The notes under the pieces were generated by a model. That model made no database searches. It was not told where the DNA came from and was given only the letters and a program-made list of their open reading frames with translations. Below, piece after piece: positions 9,289 through 21,449 of a stretch of DNA of 64,000 nt; position 1 is the first letter of the stretch, and the number at the start of each line of letters is the position of its first letter. The translations under genes were made by a program, and so were the position numbers. Origin of the DNA: Bombardia bombarda. Lineage: Eukaryota > Ascomycota > Sordariomycetes > Sordariales > Lasiosphaeriaceae. The DNA lies in assembly GCA_030512295.1 (NCBI GenBank), contig JAULSR010000004.1, forward strand, positions 744,001-808,000, given 5' to 3'.

Positions 9289-11601
9289 TTAAACAGAAAG
9301 AACATAATTACCCTGCCCGATCTTGCCCGCCATGATCAGGCCCACCTCTCTCATGCGTTCCGCACCGCGCCCAGGAGGCGGTCTTTTGACCTGTGCCTTC
9401 TCTTTTCGAGCACGGTTGCAGTATTTCTGATAAAACTTCTCTTTGCGCCGCTGCCTCTTTTGTTCGAGACCTTTAACAATGTCAATGGCTCCACGAATGT
9501 GGTTTTCGTTGGTGATGGTGTTTGCGCTTGCTTTGCGGGTCTTGAGGTGTGCAAACATGGCGCCTGCCCGGGGTAAAGACTTGGTGTGAGTCAAACCGGG
9601 TCGGAATGCCAGCGCTTTGAAGGTAATTCCTTCGCCACCTTGAGAGGGAGACGTTGTGGGGGATGTTGGCGTGACCTGAGCAGGAGCAGGAGATCTGAAT
9701 CTCCGAGGAGAAGTCCGGTCGAAGAGCTTCCGGTCTGAACGACCACGGCCCTTAGGAGGGGGTGAGCGGCATCGCCTGGGAGGCGGAGACCGGCACCTTT
9801 GCGGAGAATGCTTATCCGTCTTCTTCTTGCGGCCCGCGCGGTCACGCTCGTGACGTTCTTGATGAATGTCTTCAAGTTCACCATGAAGCCAAACATTATC
9901 GTCGCTCTGACCATAACCCTTCTTGTAGAGCTCCTCAGCCTCGTCCTCCGGCTCCGAAGTGGGGAAACTGGGATCAATGTCCTGGGGGATGGGCAGCAGC
10001 TTGTCCCGCCTTCGAGCAGCGACACGCGACATGTACGCCTCTTCTAACGGGCGGTCCTCATCCAACGTGCCGCATACAAAGTCGGTGCTGTCAGGTAGAT
10101 CAGGCGTGCCAGGCCGAAGAACTGGACGCTCGCGGTTCTTTGCACGGAGAATCCTGGAGTTCTGCTTGGAGCAGGCCGAGGAATCTGACTGCTCTCCCAT
10201 TGATGGCCGTCGACATACTGGGGTTGCCCCAGATAGCGAAAGTTGGCCGACGCCGCGAGTGCTCCAGAGGATCAAGCCATCATCCTCTTCATCTTCAGAA
10301 TCGGCAAATCCAACCTCGTTGTCAGTGTTGTACCCGTCAGAGGTGTTCTCGTCCCAATTATATCCGAAACGGCCAGCAAGAACACCGGCTTTTAAGCCGC
10401 CAATTCCACTATTGTCGAGGTTGTCGTCGACTTCTTCATCAGGAGATCCGCCTTCGCAATCATCCTCATCCTCATCCTCGTCTTCCTCGTCGTCCTCGTC
10501 CACGTTCTCATCATCTGTCTCTTCATCTGTCTCTTCCTCTAGCTCCGCCTCCTCTTCAGCTTCCTTGCCCAGCTTGCGGATTGCGTTTTCCTTCCGCAAC
10601 GTGTCATTGATTGTGAGCTTGGGTTTCGTGGATGGATCGTCACGCCGTATCCAGTCATCCTCTTGGAGCTCATCACTCGCAAATTCGTGAAAATGAGCGC
10701 ACTCGCTTTGCAAATCCTTCGAATTGGCTGTCAGCCACTTCTTAGATCGTGTCGACACAGGGCTGGTGGTATTTCTGCGAGGCGTCGAGCCGCGATATGA
10801 CCGCACGGTAGACGAAGACCGGGGCTGTTGAAGACTTGATGGCGATCCACCCACCGGTGTTGTAGGTAACCTCGGAACTGGGGTTGATGCCAGTAACTCT
10901 AAGCGCTGTTGAGGTGGTGCTGCTACCTGAGGACGAGATGCGCAAGCAAATTTGATGGTAGTCTTCTTCGAAGGCCCCTGAGGTTTCGCCTCTTCGTTAG
11001 AGGGCTTAAGTGGCACTATTGTCGTATTGCTGTCATTCCTTGGCTTGGCTGCGCAAGCAAATGAGATGCATCGCTTCTTTTGGAGTGCTTGAACGGCGGG
11101 GTCCGTCGGCCGTTGGACGGAATCCTTAAGTAGCGGAGCCGCCGCCTTGGCATTACTATGAGGGACGGTCACCACCCCGCTTCCCTTCGTAGCAATAGGA
11201 GCAAATACAATTCCAGGCAGGCGAGGACTAGGCGAATTTGTGCGAGGAGGAGTCGTAATTCCAGTATCGCAAGTGAGCTCGGCGGTTGAAGCCAAGCTGA
11301 AATTGCTCGTAATTGAGCGCCGTCTGGTCCTACGCAGCGAGCTCGAATAAAAGTTGTCCTCGTCAGAATGGCTTTGCAGGGCCTTGGTGAGAAGCGACTC
11401 ATGCTGTTCGCTGCCTCGTCGAATAGGGGCCCGCTTGAATTGTTTTGAAATGGGCGAGTCGGCTAGCCGACGACAATCGGGTGGCTCATCAGCGTCAGCG
11501 CCTGCTTCCTCTTCCACGGATGGTTCCACGTTGGCAGATGTTGTGGTGGTCCATGCCAGAACGTTGGATGTTGCGTAATCGCGAGGTATATGTCTGTCCA
11601 T
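9289..11601 (-). CDS. acidic and RSPP-rich fungal protein, probably DUF2457 family
   Basis: Single-exon gene of 770 aa, taking the ATG at 11601 (MDRHIPRDYATSNVLAW); an upstream in-frame start at 11628 would add 9 residues. The function is unknown. The N-terminal third is serine/threonine-rich. Two short repeated motifs of the form (I)xFACAxxP (KRCISFACAAKP and TIKFACASRP) lie in the region 10920-11085. A very acidic Glu/Asp block follows (about 10390-10560), then a conserved-looking core with RFGYNWDENTSDGYNTDNE. The C-terminal part has repeated RSPPP units and ends in a basic segment. The core matches my memory of the fungal DUF2457 family, but I could not search for it. The disordered, charged layout suggests a nuclear or scaffold protein; that is inference. 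Long frames on the opposite strand (for example 9762-10610) are shadows of this biased composition. Confidence 0.8.
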   Translation of the reverse strand: MDRHIPRDYATSNVLAWTTTTSANVEPSVEEEAGADADEPPDCRRLADSPISKQFKRAPIRRGSEQHESLLTKALQSHSDEDNFYSSSLRRTRRRSITSNFSLASTAELTCDTGITTPPRTNSPSPRLPGIVFAPIATKGSGVVTVPHSNAKAAAPLLKDSVQRPTDPAVQALQKKRCISFACAAKPRNDSNTTIVPLKPSNEEAKPQGPSKKTTIKFACASRPQVAAPPQQRLELLASTPVPRLPTTPVGGSPSSLQQPRSSSTVRSYRGSTPRRNTTSPVSTRSKKWLTANSKDLQSECAHFHEFASDELQEDDWIRRDDPSTKPKLTINDTLRKENAIRKLGKEAEEEAELEEETDEETDDENVDEDDEEDEDEDEDDCEGGSPDEEVDDNLDNSGIGGLKAGVLAGRFGYNWDENTSDGYNTDNEVGFADSEDEEDDGLILWSTRGVGQLSLSGATPVCRRPSMGEQSDSSACSKQNSRILRAKNRERPVLRPGTPDLPDSTDFVCGTLDEDRPLEEAYMSRVAARRRDKLLPIPQDIDPSFPTSEPEDEAEELYKKGYGQSDDNVWLHGELEDIHQERHERDRAGRKKKTDKHSPQRCRSPPPRRCRSPPPKGRGRSDRKLFDRTSPRRFRSPAPAQVTPTSPTTSPSQGGEGITFKALAFRPGLTHTKSLPRAGAMFAHLKTRKASANTITNENHIRGAIDIVKGLEQKRQRRKEKFYQKYCNRARKEKAQVKRPPPGRGAERMREVGLIMAGKIGQGNYVLSV

Positions 11602-14600
11602 TTTTGGATGAATTGGCGACAGGAACAAATGTCCGACCAGCAGAAAACAAGATTGGGTGTTGGTTTAGTATTGCGCGGGGGAAGATAGTAGTGTGCACTG
11701 AGAACGTCCACCAAAGGGCAGGATTCCCGAGTCAAGAATCAGGCTGAAGACGGTCAAGTGTGTGGTGTGGTGGGATGTGATAGATGGTGGTGTGGTTGGT
11801 TCAGAAAGATGATAGCTTGAAGCCTGCGACCAAATAGTGGCTGCGGTCTTATCATCCACAGACGGCGTACGAGCCCGGGTCCCTAAGGACCGTATTGCTA
11901 TAACCGCAAATTCATTATCGGTAGTGGTGAGTTTTGCTGTGAAGATGGTTTGTTTGGAGGTTTGGTTTCAGGGTGAGGTCCTTGGCCCTCGGACCTAAAA
12001 GCTGGGGGAGAATTGCGCCCTTAATCAGGGTCCTGACGGGCTGCCTAGACGAGCCAAGCAGTCGGGAGAGACTCGGTCTTGCTGGAAGCTTGGGTAGTAT
12101 GCGGATGACGTCGGCGTGGCCGTGTCGCAACAGAAAGTTGGAGTGAAGGATGCCTGAGGGGAAATGTCGGCAACGCGGCGAGAAACGGATGATGAATTGG
12201 AATAAAAGAGAGTCGATTCCCTGTGGGATGAGCGGCAAAATATCAGGTTCTGGGAATGGCGGAGCAATTAAAAATGGATTGGTTTGCAGTGATGGGGCCG
12301 CCAACGGTTTGGATCACAGAGAAAGGGCAACCTGCGGAAGGAACCACCTGGACTAACTTGTTTAGCTGATGGAATGGACAAGTGGGCAGGGTGCCCGCGG
12401 GATGGATGGCGGTCTACGAAGTAAGAAAGTGACCTGTAGTGGATCAAGCGGTCGATGTTAGTGCTGAGGAGTGCGCACTACGAACCACTGTTGGTTGGGG
12501 GGGAGGAGAGGCTCAGGAAGGACAAATCAAACCTTGACCATTGCTCCGCGCCCCCAGTTGCGTCGATGGCAAAGAACCCAGCCAGACCCCGCCACACCAC
12601 GCAAAAACTAAAAAACGGAGGGCTAAGAAGCTGGGAAGTCTTGGAAAGGTGCCGGGTACCGCGTGCTCCGACTTATTCCGGCTTACTTCTAAGTCAGTTT
12701 TACATTTTACGCTCTCAAATCGACACACATCCCCACCTCTTGTGATCTTGCGGAGGAGCAGAGAGATTCTTTCACTGTGTTCAATTTTAATTAACAAGGG
12801 TCGAGCTCCTCTTTCACACTCATAGATATGTCACATTGTCGTCAAACGGTCTCTTTCTTCTAGGGCCTGGACCCAGCCCTGCATATGTCCGTGACACCTC
12901 TCACGGGTAAAGGAACAAAGAAAAGCAGTAAAGTCAGGCCATGTTTGACGACGCGCAGGTTTCGAGGTGCAGGTGGTGCGAATGAAAAAAGTGCGGCGAG
13001 CGAGGCAGCGGCACGGAGTACACAGTACCTCTACAGTACAGTGTGTTGAGCAAACCCTAGCCTTGGCCGACCCATCAAGCTTTTGTCTACCCACCGTTAC
13101 ATTTGCATTAACCCTATTTAGTCGAACCACGAGCAGGTCGGCCGTCTGCCCTTTTTGTTTCTCGGGGTGCCACAGAGCAGTGGATGATCAATGCTCAGCA
13201 GAATGGCACGCTCAGCACCCAACCCTGGCTCGCCTACCAGCAGCCCCCAGCACAAGTCAAGGAATGGATATCGATGATCCAAGGGCCCCTTCGCTTCAAG
13301 TTAGGGCTAAAGGTTAGAGGACGTGCAATCCATGCCGATGGGTCAGAAGCGGAGACGTTGGAGGTGGACCAACACCAATTAGTTCTACAAGACGATGTAA
13401 TGGCTCCGAGTTAACCCACGGCCCATCTGATGCTCATTTCCATTCGGGATGCTAATCCAAGTGACGGCCGTGGCCGCGAAACCGCGAAATTCAATGGTGG
13501 AGCAGTCCATGCCGAGCTTGCTCAAGATCTTCCGTCTACGAGGAGGTCTTAGACTGATTGAACTCTGTCGCTCAGCAGCAGCCAGCAAACAACTTTGCCC
13601 AGCCGGGAGATCTTGATAGGCTGTGTCAATGATCAGATTAAGTCCAGAAATCTTACAGGGGCCCGCGGGCCTTGCTGCTGCGGATTACTTACTGATATCG
13701 TGCATGACCGTCACTATTATTATATTTTGGGCGGTATCTTCTTACCTGATTGAACGTTACATAACACCAACTGGAACACCTAAACGGTATGATTCTGCAT
13801 GAGGGCTTGCGGCGGGCTGACTGGTAGCTACCCACTCGTGGAAGAATGAAAGCTGTACGGATAAGCCGCTGTGAAACATCTGACGTCCCGATGCTTTCCA
13901 TTTTTTGAAGAATGCGATTTCCTGTTTTCCATCCTGGAGACGCCGCTGCACGGAAAAATCATAAGCTGTTGAGAACTTTCAATATTAACCATTGATCGCG
14001 CGAGTCGCAATTTTTTTTCCCTTCATTGCTTTTCCTTCAGGATCCACTACTCTTATTCCACTCACTCCATACGCGAGAATCCTTTTGCCAACACACCTTC
14101 GGAGTACTGGACAGAGCACGGTATTCGTATAGGCAACGGGAATGTACCCACGTATCTGTCTCCTCATATAGCCCCCTATTTTCTAGTCTGTTCTCGCCGT
14201 GTTTATTACGGATTATGCGCCCGAGGACATAGGCTCGGGAGGAGAAGTGCATGCTGCACTCTGTATGTACACATGCACTATTAGGTCTAGACTAGCAGTG
14301 TGTGCGTTGCATCTGACCAAAACAGACTCGACCAAACCAGACACCTGAGGGATTCGCATACCAACACCCCGCTCTCAGCTCAGGCTTACCCCTTTTACCA
14401 GTCATCTATCCTCTCTTTGGGATTTATGTACTCAGACTCAGCGCCCAAGAATGAAATATTGCATCTGTCTGCAGCTTGTCATTTACTAGCGGCACTCAGG
14501 GTCGCCCAGTGATGGTCACAGGTGGTAAGGTAAACTAGGGGTCAAAAGTATGGTCATGATGGCCATTCAGCCAGGCGGGCGTTACAGTATGACACGCTCG

Positions 14601-16929
14601 GCGGCTCCTGCCAAGGCGCCGCGCTCGCCTGAAGTAGTGTCTAATTCGTGAAGCAATTCATAAGCCAAACGACGAACCTGCTGTCATGACTGTTTCGGTT
14701 GATATTGAGCAGACACTTCAATTTGGAGAATGGAACTGGGTTCGTTTGCGCCCGCACGGTCTCGTCTGTCCAACGAGTCCATGTCGCACTGCAAGGGAGT
14801 CTCCATACCTAGCTAGCGCGCGCAACTTCCTTGTTGGGCCCCTGGAGTCGTAAATCGTGCTCAGATGAATTTCGTGCAGCACATAGCACACAGTAGCACA
14901 CAGCACGCGGTAGCGTCTGTGGTCGCCTCCTCCCTCCTCTTGTAAAATAGTGTGGGGGTTCCGCATCAACTGGGAGATTGAACTACAAGAGAGCACACCT
15001 AACCCCGCATTCATGACAGTCGCGTGGCATCACCATGGCGAGGGAAGCGAGATTTCTGGTGTGGTGTAAGTGTGTGTGTGTGTGTGTGTGTTTGCGCCCC
15101 CGGTTGCGGAACTAGTTGCCCGATGAGATCCCTAAAAAAACGGGCATTTGAACATTCGTGGAGATTATATTTGGCTAGCATCTGCGATGATTGAGGCAAT
15201 CCGAGGCAGTCGATGTGGTGTCGAGCAGTACTGCATTTGGATTCGATTCAGCACGCCACTGAACAGCAGAGAACTGCACGAGTCTGAGAAGGATCGGGTA
15301 AACCACCCTCACCACCCTCTCGAGCCTCTTTCCCCTCCCCTGAGCTCCTCAGCTCGATGGAGGACAGAGGCGGTGAGAGACTGAGGGCGAAGGGCGAAGG
15401 GCCTTTGGTATGGTCAAACCTCGGCATCGCAATCTTGGCCCACTTCTGGTGCTCTATTTGATATCTGGAATCCTGGATGGAGCTTTTTTGGCTTCACGTA
15501 CCCCAATGCTTTCCAGTTCGTGGGGTGAAGGCATCCTAGTCCACAATCGACAAAGGCTCAAAGGTCAAGGGCGTTACGATGTCCGTATCGCTGTCCAAAG
15601 TTGCAATGATAGCCAGACAGGTTACCATGCTTGGCGCTCGCGTCCCTTCTTGCCTTAGTCTTGGGCTTGTCAGCTTTGTGTATTGGTCAGCGATATCAAA
15701 AACGGCCGCGTCGTCAGGCGATTTCCTGTTGACGATAGTCATGTTGGCGCGGGGGTTGAGGATGGTTGGTTTGCCTCGAGGTTGCGACGCTCGCGACGCT
15801 CTCCCGGCTCTCCCCGCATATGCTGGCCAGTGGACCTGGAGATAGGTTGCGAATCTCGAAGATCATATCTCGAAGATCATAGAGTCTTCAGTCCCTCACA
15901 CGGCTATCTGAAGTGGTAAAAAAGCCCGATTCTTGGATAAGATGGCATGCATTTCAAAAAAGCAAAGGATCCTCGTGGGATCCTCCCACCATCTCTCGGG
16001 AGTTTGTTTCAAGACTGGTCGATCTAAACGAGCCAGACCAATGAGAGAGCATACAGCTTTCTTCTGGCCGGCTTCTGGCCGGGACCCCTCCTTTGGTAGC
16101 CCTACGAACCCATGCGGCGTGTGGCGGTTGCATGGAGGTTGTCAACCTGAGGGATTTTAATCGAGGGCACAGGTTGGGTGGGCTCACTAGACTGCGCATG
16201 CTGCGCGCCACCACACGCACACTGCGCACACACATATGAACACACAATCGCCCGAACAGAACCAGTGATGTGCGTGTACAAGTGTGTGTAGCACGAGGGT
16301 CGGCAACCTTCACAGTCTCGAACAGTATAGATGGGCGAGACAGTGGTTGCGGGCTGCTGACTTTCCTTAGCCAGGGCAGACAAAAAGCGAAAAAGGTTAA
16401 CGAGAATGGCGTGAGCTTGTCACCGCTGCCTCAACGGTCAACTGCATTAGAGTTCCACAACCTCAATTCGTTTGATCAGCTGTGAGAGTTCGGGTGAGGA
16501 AACATGCACTTGATCATTTGGACTCGTCGATGAGGCCCGCAAAATGGCCTCACTCCTCCGTTCTCGGGGACCCTGGTTTGGGGAGCGGAGATCATACTAC
16601 GGCTAGCTGTGCTAAGGCCATGTTTCCCGTTTCGAGACTACCTAGTATAAGGGTATATGCAATTAACCATGTGATCGAGTAAAAAGCAGCATATGAAGCA
16701 ATTGAGAATTGTGGCCGGTCCCGATGTGTGAGCGGCGGGAGCTTGGGCGCTGCAGCTCACTGACAGCCAGCACTGATGGAAGGCTCCGCACAAACATTGT
16801 TCCATACCTCCCGCGGCGTTCCGGCTAAGCGAATTTGAGGTTCCCGTCATTGCCAAATCTGCTCGACGTACGACGGACGACTTGTGACATTGACGACGCC
16901 TACGCCCTCAATTGAGACCGCACATCACC
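11602..16929. other. 5.3-kb stretch without a supported gene
   Basis: All frames are short and lack recognisable domains or plausible splice chains. It must contain the promoter and 5' UTR of the 9289-11601 gene and the promoter of the ATP synthase delta gene (start 16930). It holds a GT microsatellite at 15070-15091. I see no RIP-like AT-rich block, no terminal repeats and no tRNA B-box. Confidence 0.55.
15070..15091. repeat. (GT)11 microsatellite
   Basis: Eleven uninterrupted GT units in gene-free DNA. Confidence 0.9.
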
Positions 16930-17724
16930 ATGAACTCCCTCCGCATCGCCCGTGCGGCCCTCCGGGTTCGCCCCACAGCTCTCCGCGTCCCAGTGCAGCG
17001 CAGAGGATACGCTGAGGCCATCCCCGACAAGGCACGTTGAAGCCATTCCCACCCCTTCATCTAGGCTTACGCGCCGCATAGCTCTGACTTGGCACCCCCA
17101 AATAGATCAAGCTCACCTTGTCGCTTCCTCACCAGGTATGATAGCGCCTCTTCCGAAGAAGTCTCAGATGGATCCATGGGGATATGGGGAGGCAGCACCG
17201 TCGATGGGGAAGCTGATCAGTTATTGCCGCATCTAGTCAATCTACAAGTCCCAGTCTGTCGTCCAGGTCAACATCCCCGCCGAGTCCGGAGAAATGGGTG
17301 TCCTCGCCAACCACGTTCCCACGATTGAGCAGCTGAAGCCCGGCCTGGTCGAGGTCATTGAGGAGAATGGCGCCAGCAAGCAGTTCTTCCGTGCGTCGAG
17401 CCCCCGCTACTCCAGAATTAGAGATGCGCGACAGCAGCTTACACATGGGTCTTTATAGTGTCCGGAGGATTTGCCGTTGTCCAGCCCAACTCGAACATGA
17501 GCATCAACGCCCCCGAGGGCTACACTTTGGAGGATTTCAGCCCCGAGGCTGTCAAGGCGCAAATCGCCGAGGCCACCAAGGTCGTGAACGGAGGTGGCAG
17601 CGAGCTGGATATCGCCGAGGCCAAGATTGAGCTGGAGGTAAGACAACCTCTAAGATTGCATGATATTGAGCATATGCTAATAATACGCCAGGTTCTCGAG
17701 AGCCTGCAGGCCGTTCTCAAGTAG
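16930..17724 (+). CDS. atp16: mitochondrial F1Fo-ATP synthase delta subunit (Atp16-type)
   Basis: Central-stalk delta subunit of mitochondrial ATP synthase, equivalent to bacterial epsilon. Five exons: 16930-17031, 17106-17135, 17237-17390, 17459-17637 and 17692-17724, giving 498 nt or 165 aa. The first exon encodes a basic, hydroxylated presequence (MNSLRIARAALRVRP...RRGYAE) typical of matrix import. The mature part includes KLTLSLPHQSIYKSQ, ESGEMGVLANHVPTIEQLKPG and LSGGFAVVQPN, the beta-barrel signature of the family, and ends LEVLESLQAVLK. Intron 1 (17032-17105) appears to use a GC donor: only a splice directly after the AAG codon at 17029-17031 (AAG|GCACGT) keeps the frame into IKLTLSLPHQ. 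The nearest GT (17036) would shift the frame. The other introns are GT-AG; the last has a TGCTAATA branch-like site. The family call is certain. Confidence 0.96.
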
Positions 17725-18151
17725 ATGTACCACCCCTGATAACCCCTTATTGTAGTATACGCCCAGATTTCCTATTTGAAGAGATACACTTAAAATCGCC
17801 TTGTTGTGAGGCGCCCAGAAGTGCTGTTCCAACGGTTTGTTGTAACGATGGGTTGTGGCTGCCAAATTTGACTTCATGGCCCGTTTGTTTGCATGTGGTT
17901 CCATACCGTTCAGGAGAAAGGGAAGGTGCAAACCCGCGACTTGGGAAACTAACCCCACTGCGACAATGAAAGCAAATCACCATTTGGCCATCTCTTCAAC
18001 TTCCTATTTTTCTACCTAAAGCAACGTATTCACCATTAACCCTCCAGGTTATTTCACCACCCAGCCCACATCTGTACTAAACATTCCATAAGTATTACGT
18101 TACGGTCCGCCAATCAGTCATGACCATTTGCCCGAGCCTGGAGAACTTGTC
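17725..18151. other. short intergenic region
   Basis: Contains the 3' UTR of the ATP synthase delta gene and the promoter of the next gene in the same direction. No gene is seen. Confidence 0.6.
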
Positions 18152-20600
18152 ATGATCATTTCCACCGGTGGACATACCACGCCCACCAGTTCACAGTCCC
18201 GGGCATCCCCGGTCCCCAGTTTGGTCCCAGCGACAGACAAGGCCCGTGAGGTGCCGAAAGGGACCGTTGAGCATCGTATAAATCAACTTGGGACAACAGC
18301 AACACATCAGGATACCCGCCCGCAACAGCATTCCTCACGACGAGATCGGGAAAGTGAATCGGTGTGTTTCTGGCTTATGAGTCAATTCTGGCTGCTACTT
18401 ACTGACAGCTGATGCGTACAGTTCGGCTGGGGACGCAAGTTCGGGCTCGAGGCACGCTTCGTGCAGCCAGCAACCCACAGCAGAACCATCCAACTGACAC
18501 CCATCATCCTCGACGAGTATAGTAACCATTGGATCCATGGTGCCTTGCAAAAACGCAGCCTTCGAGAGACAAAGTACCAAAAAGTCAACGGATTCCTCGC
18601 CAAGTCCCGCTCCTCGGGGATGTTTGCCTCACTACCGGATCTGAGCAGTCCAAACCACCAAGGAGACGGACCTCGCCAACGCAATCGAGAGACGTCTGCT
18701 CCATCCATGACGTCGTTTGGAACGGGCGCCACCACGCCGACTGGTCGTCGCCGGGCTGCGAGGCAGATCTTTGAGCAGTATAGGATATCGCGTCCCTCCG
18801 GCTAGCTGTCGGATGAGGACGACGGCCTCTCTCTCAAAGGAGACGGGATGCCGAGTTCCCACAAGTCCTGGGGGTTGTGCCATATCTGCGGGGACCGCAT
18901 CATGCCGCAATCCGTTTGTTCTGCGTGTGGCCACTCTCGCTGTCGAAAGTGTACTCACTCAGCCACTGACCTAGTTTCGGGCGAACACCGAGCTTCTGCT
19001 GTCTGCAGCACCGTTCGCTCAATCACACCCGATGCGTTGTCAGTATTGGGAGTAAAGTCGACCCTGGGGCACCAGTCACCGACCAGAAGTGAATCGACAA
19101 GAGCGGAGCAAAAGGAAGAATCGTACAACCCCCCTGACGGTCCCCAAACTCCGCAAACCAACACCAAGAGAGCCTCAGTGGTATGCATTCATCTATCTTT
19201 CCTAACTTCTCCTTATCTCCTTTCTTGTTTTCGCTCAATCCAAGTGATTCTGGCTGTCTTCTCAGGAGCCCACCCACGCTTGAAAAGTCCCAGCTACATA
19301 ACGTCATGTAATCCCGATAGACGTTTGCTGACTCGAATACCAACAGAAAAATAGCCCATTCGTCATCGCCGATCAGATTGCAAAGGCAAAGGTTGCGGAG
19401 CCACAGACTTCCACAACCACTGCACGGGCTGCATCTGCTCCAAAGCCGCATCCATTTCCGAAGCAGCAAAGTCGTTGGGATGAGCATCAAATCGAATCCC
19501 GAGATAACCACCGGCTACCCAGCGAAACACACGAAGTGCCCCACCTGAAGACAAGCGAAAGCACGCACGAGCTCAGTGCTTTTTCAAAGATACAGAAATT
19601 CTTTCCCACCCCAGTCAGTGGCAGCAGGGAATCTCGACAGCATGTAGGGGAATGGCGCGGTGGGCAAGCTCAAGCGATGCCCGTGACACCGCCGGCAAGC
19701 AGCAAGACAGTCGATGCCAAGTGGACTCCCAAGACCCCTGATGCCAAATGGAATTCCAAGTCCCCCGCGGCAACAGCATCGCCCGAAAAGGACCTCTCCT
19801 CCGTTCTTAGGCGAGTCAAGGTACTCGCACGCGAGCCAAGCTCCGGGGCTATAGAAAGGTTGTTGGAGGTGGACGTAGGAGGAAACGCCCCGCGCTCTGT
19901 CCCAAGAGTTCGTGTATCTAGTCCGCCACCTTGGCTAAAGAATCCCTCGACCAAGGCGGGAAGCATTGAAGGAAGACTCAGAAGAGTTACCTCTGGGGGC
20001 AACCCGCGTCACCCACTATCCCAGCAACATCGGCCTGAGGTAGAGGACTTCCGCCGTCGTAATCCGATAGCCAAATCACCTGCAGCAAAGAACCTGCATC
20101 AGACGCAGGATACTCATAGCGGTTCTCGGGCAGGTGGTGAGCAGGCCAGCCCGCGAAGAAGTCCACGTAGGGCCTCTCCACATGGAACTACAGGCTCACT
20201 GTCGCCCCGAGGAGCAACGACGGTGCCGACCGGAACTAACGAAACCAACGAGAGTATGATGTATCCTACTCCAGTCAACATCCCGGCGGCGGTAGCGGTA
20301 AACCACCGTCACTTGCTGTGGGAAATGCAGCACGCGGACCAAGTGGAGCACCACACAGAGGCCAAGGTGGCGCGTCGGTCCAGGGGCAGTTTGCCGCCGT
20401 CTCCCAAGAAGTCAAGCGAAGGTATCCGAGAGTCTGAGTCTGCGTCTACTCGCATCGCAGGGGGTGGCCGTCGACGTACCGACGAGGAAGAGGATGATGA
20501 TGTAGGCATTCGCGGACTCACCATTGTTCTGCATTTGAGGGGCAAGGATGACTTGGTCATCAGCACTGACTTGACGCGGGACGCAACGGAGACTTTGTAG
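18152..20600 (+). CDS. unrecognised zinc-motif protein, reading frame interrupted by one in-frame TAG
   Basis: I do not recognise this family. The best model has exons 18152-18361, 18422-19180 and 19347-20600, in one consistent frame, for 740 codons. Codon 198 is a TAG (18803-18805). Before it are a charged N-terminus and FGWGRKFGLEARF. After it the frame stays open for 542 codons and first encodes a cysteine cluster CHICGD, CSACGH, CRKC (18881-18955), which looks like a zinc-binding unit. A long disordered Ser/Pro/Arg region follows, then a conserved-looking C-terminus (GLTIVLHLRGKDDLVIS). I tested a 62-nt GTATAG...AAAG intron that would remove the TAG, but it shifts the cysteine cluster out of frame. 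The introns are 60 nt (18362-18421) and 166 nt (19181-19346). As written, the product is 197 aa without the zinc motif. Readings: assembly error, nonsense allele, stop readthrough, or UAG-to-UGG RNA editing. Confidence 0.65.
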
Positions 20601-21449
20601 TTCTGGAGAAGCAAGAGAAATTGTCAAGAGGTTTTTGGTTTCCAGCCTTGGTTGTTTGGAAGGAACAAAGACCAGATGTTATGGTTACGAAGAATTGTAT
20701 TGAAGTGGGTTACTTACATAGCTCACTGTGTTATCCATCACTTTATAAAACTTGGGCTGTTATATCATCAGTCCCATATTTGCAGACTTAATTTTCGAAG
20801 TTTGCTGTGACTTGTTGATCGGAATACCTGGTAGAGTGAATTGGATCGCAAGGAGCTTTGTTCGTGACCGAAATATGAAATAACAGGCAGCAAACAGGTA
20901 CCTTGGATGATGAGTCCGTATGAAAATTTGTAGCATAGTAAATACATTTAAAGAAGTTGAAGATAGCACACGCCTGTGCGGGTAAGAGGTTCGTGTAAAT
21001 CACTGTTATTTCCAATGGGAATGAACCACAAACATATCAACTCTAATTTGGGCGGGTGAGACGGGGAAGGAGGCCCCATGTCACTACAATGAAGGCACGA
21101 CTTGAAATCCCTTTTCACTCATCAATTTTGTTGCTTGTGTAGGTGTTGTGCAAGGGGTTGACCAACACATCGCAATCACCTATCCTCCATATGACAATCC
21201 AGCTTGGCGGCACGGAAGAAGGTAAAACCGCAAATGGCTAGTACGTGGTACCAAGGTACCCGAGGTCCAAGTCGCGTCGTCAAGATTGTAGTCCAGGATT
21301 AATTGATTACAACCTCGATATATCGGAACAAAAAAAACGTCAAGCCGGGACGGACTCCTCAAAGTTTGCCTTTCTAGCGAGAGATTTGGTCCTTCACCTA
21401 ATCGCGGCACTATGCAGCCAGTCATCATCTGAGACAAGAACAAACAAAG
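20601..21449. other. intergenic region
   Basis: The 0.85 kb between two co-directional genes is AT-rich in its first half (probable 3' UTR and termination) and holds the promoter of the polyprenol reductase gene at its right end. No coding frame is supported. Confidence 0.6.

Noticed and set aside
9762..10610. 282-codon frame antisense to the DUF2457-like gene
   Set aside because: Shadow frame opposite the acidic and RSPP-rich coding sequence.
18777..18838. 62-nt GTATAG...AAAG intron that would remove the in-frame TAG
   Set aside because: Splicing it moves the downstream cysteine cluster out of frame and there is no convincing branch site.
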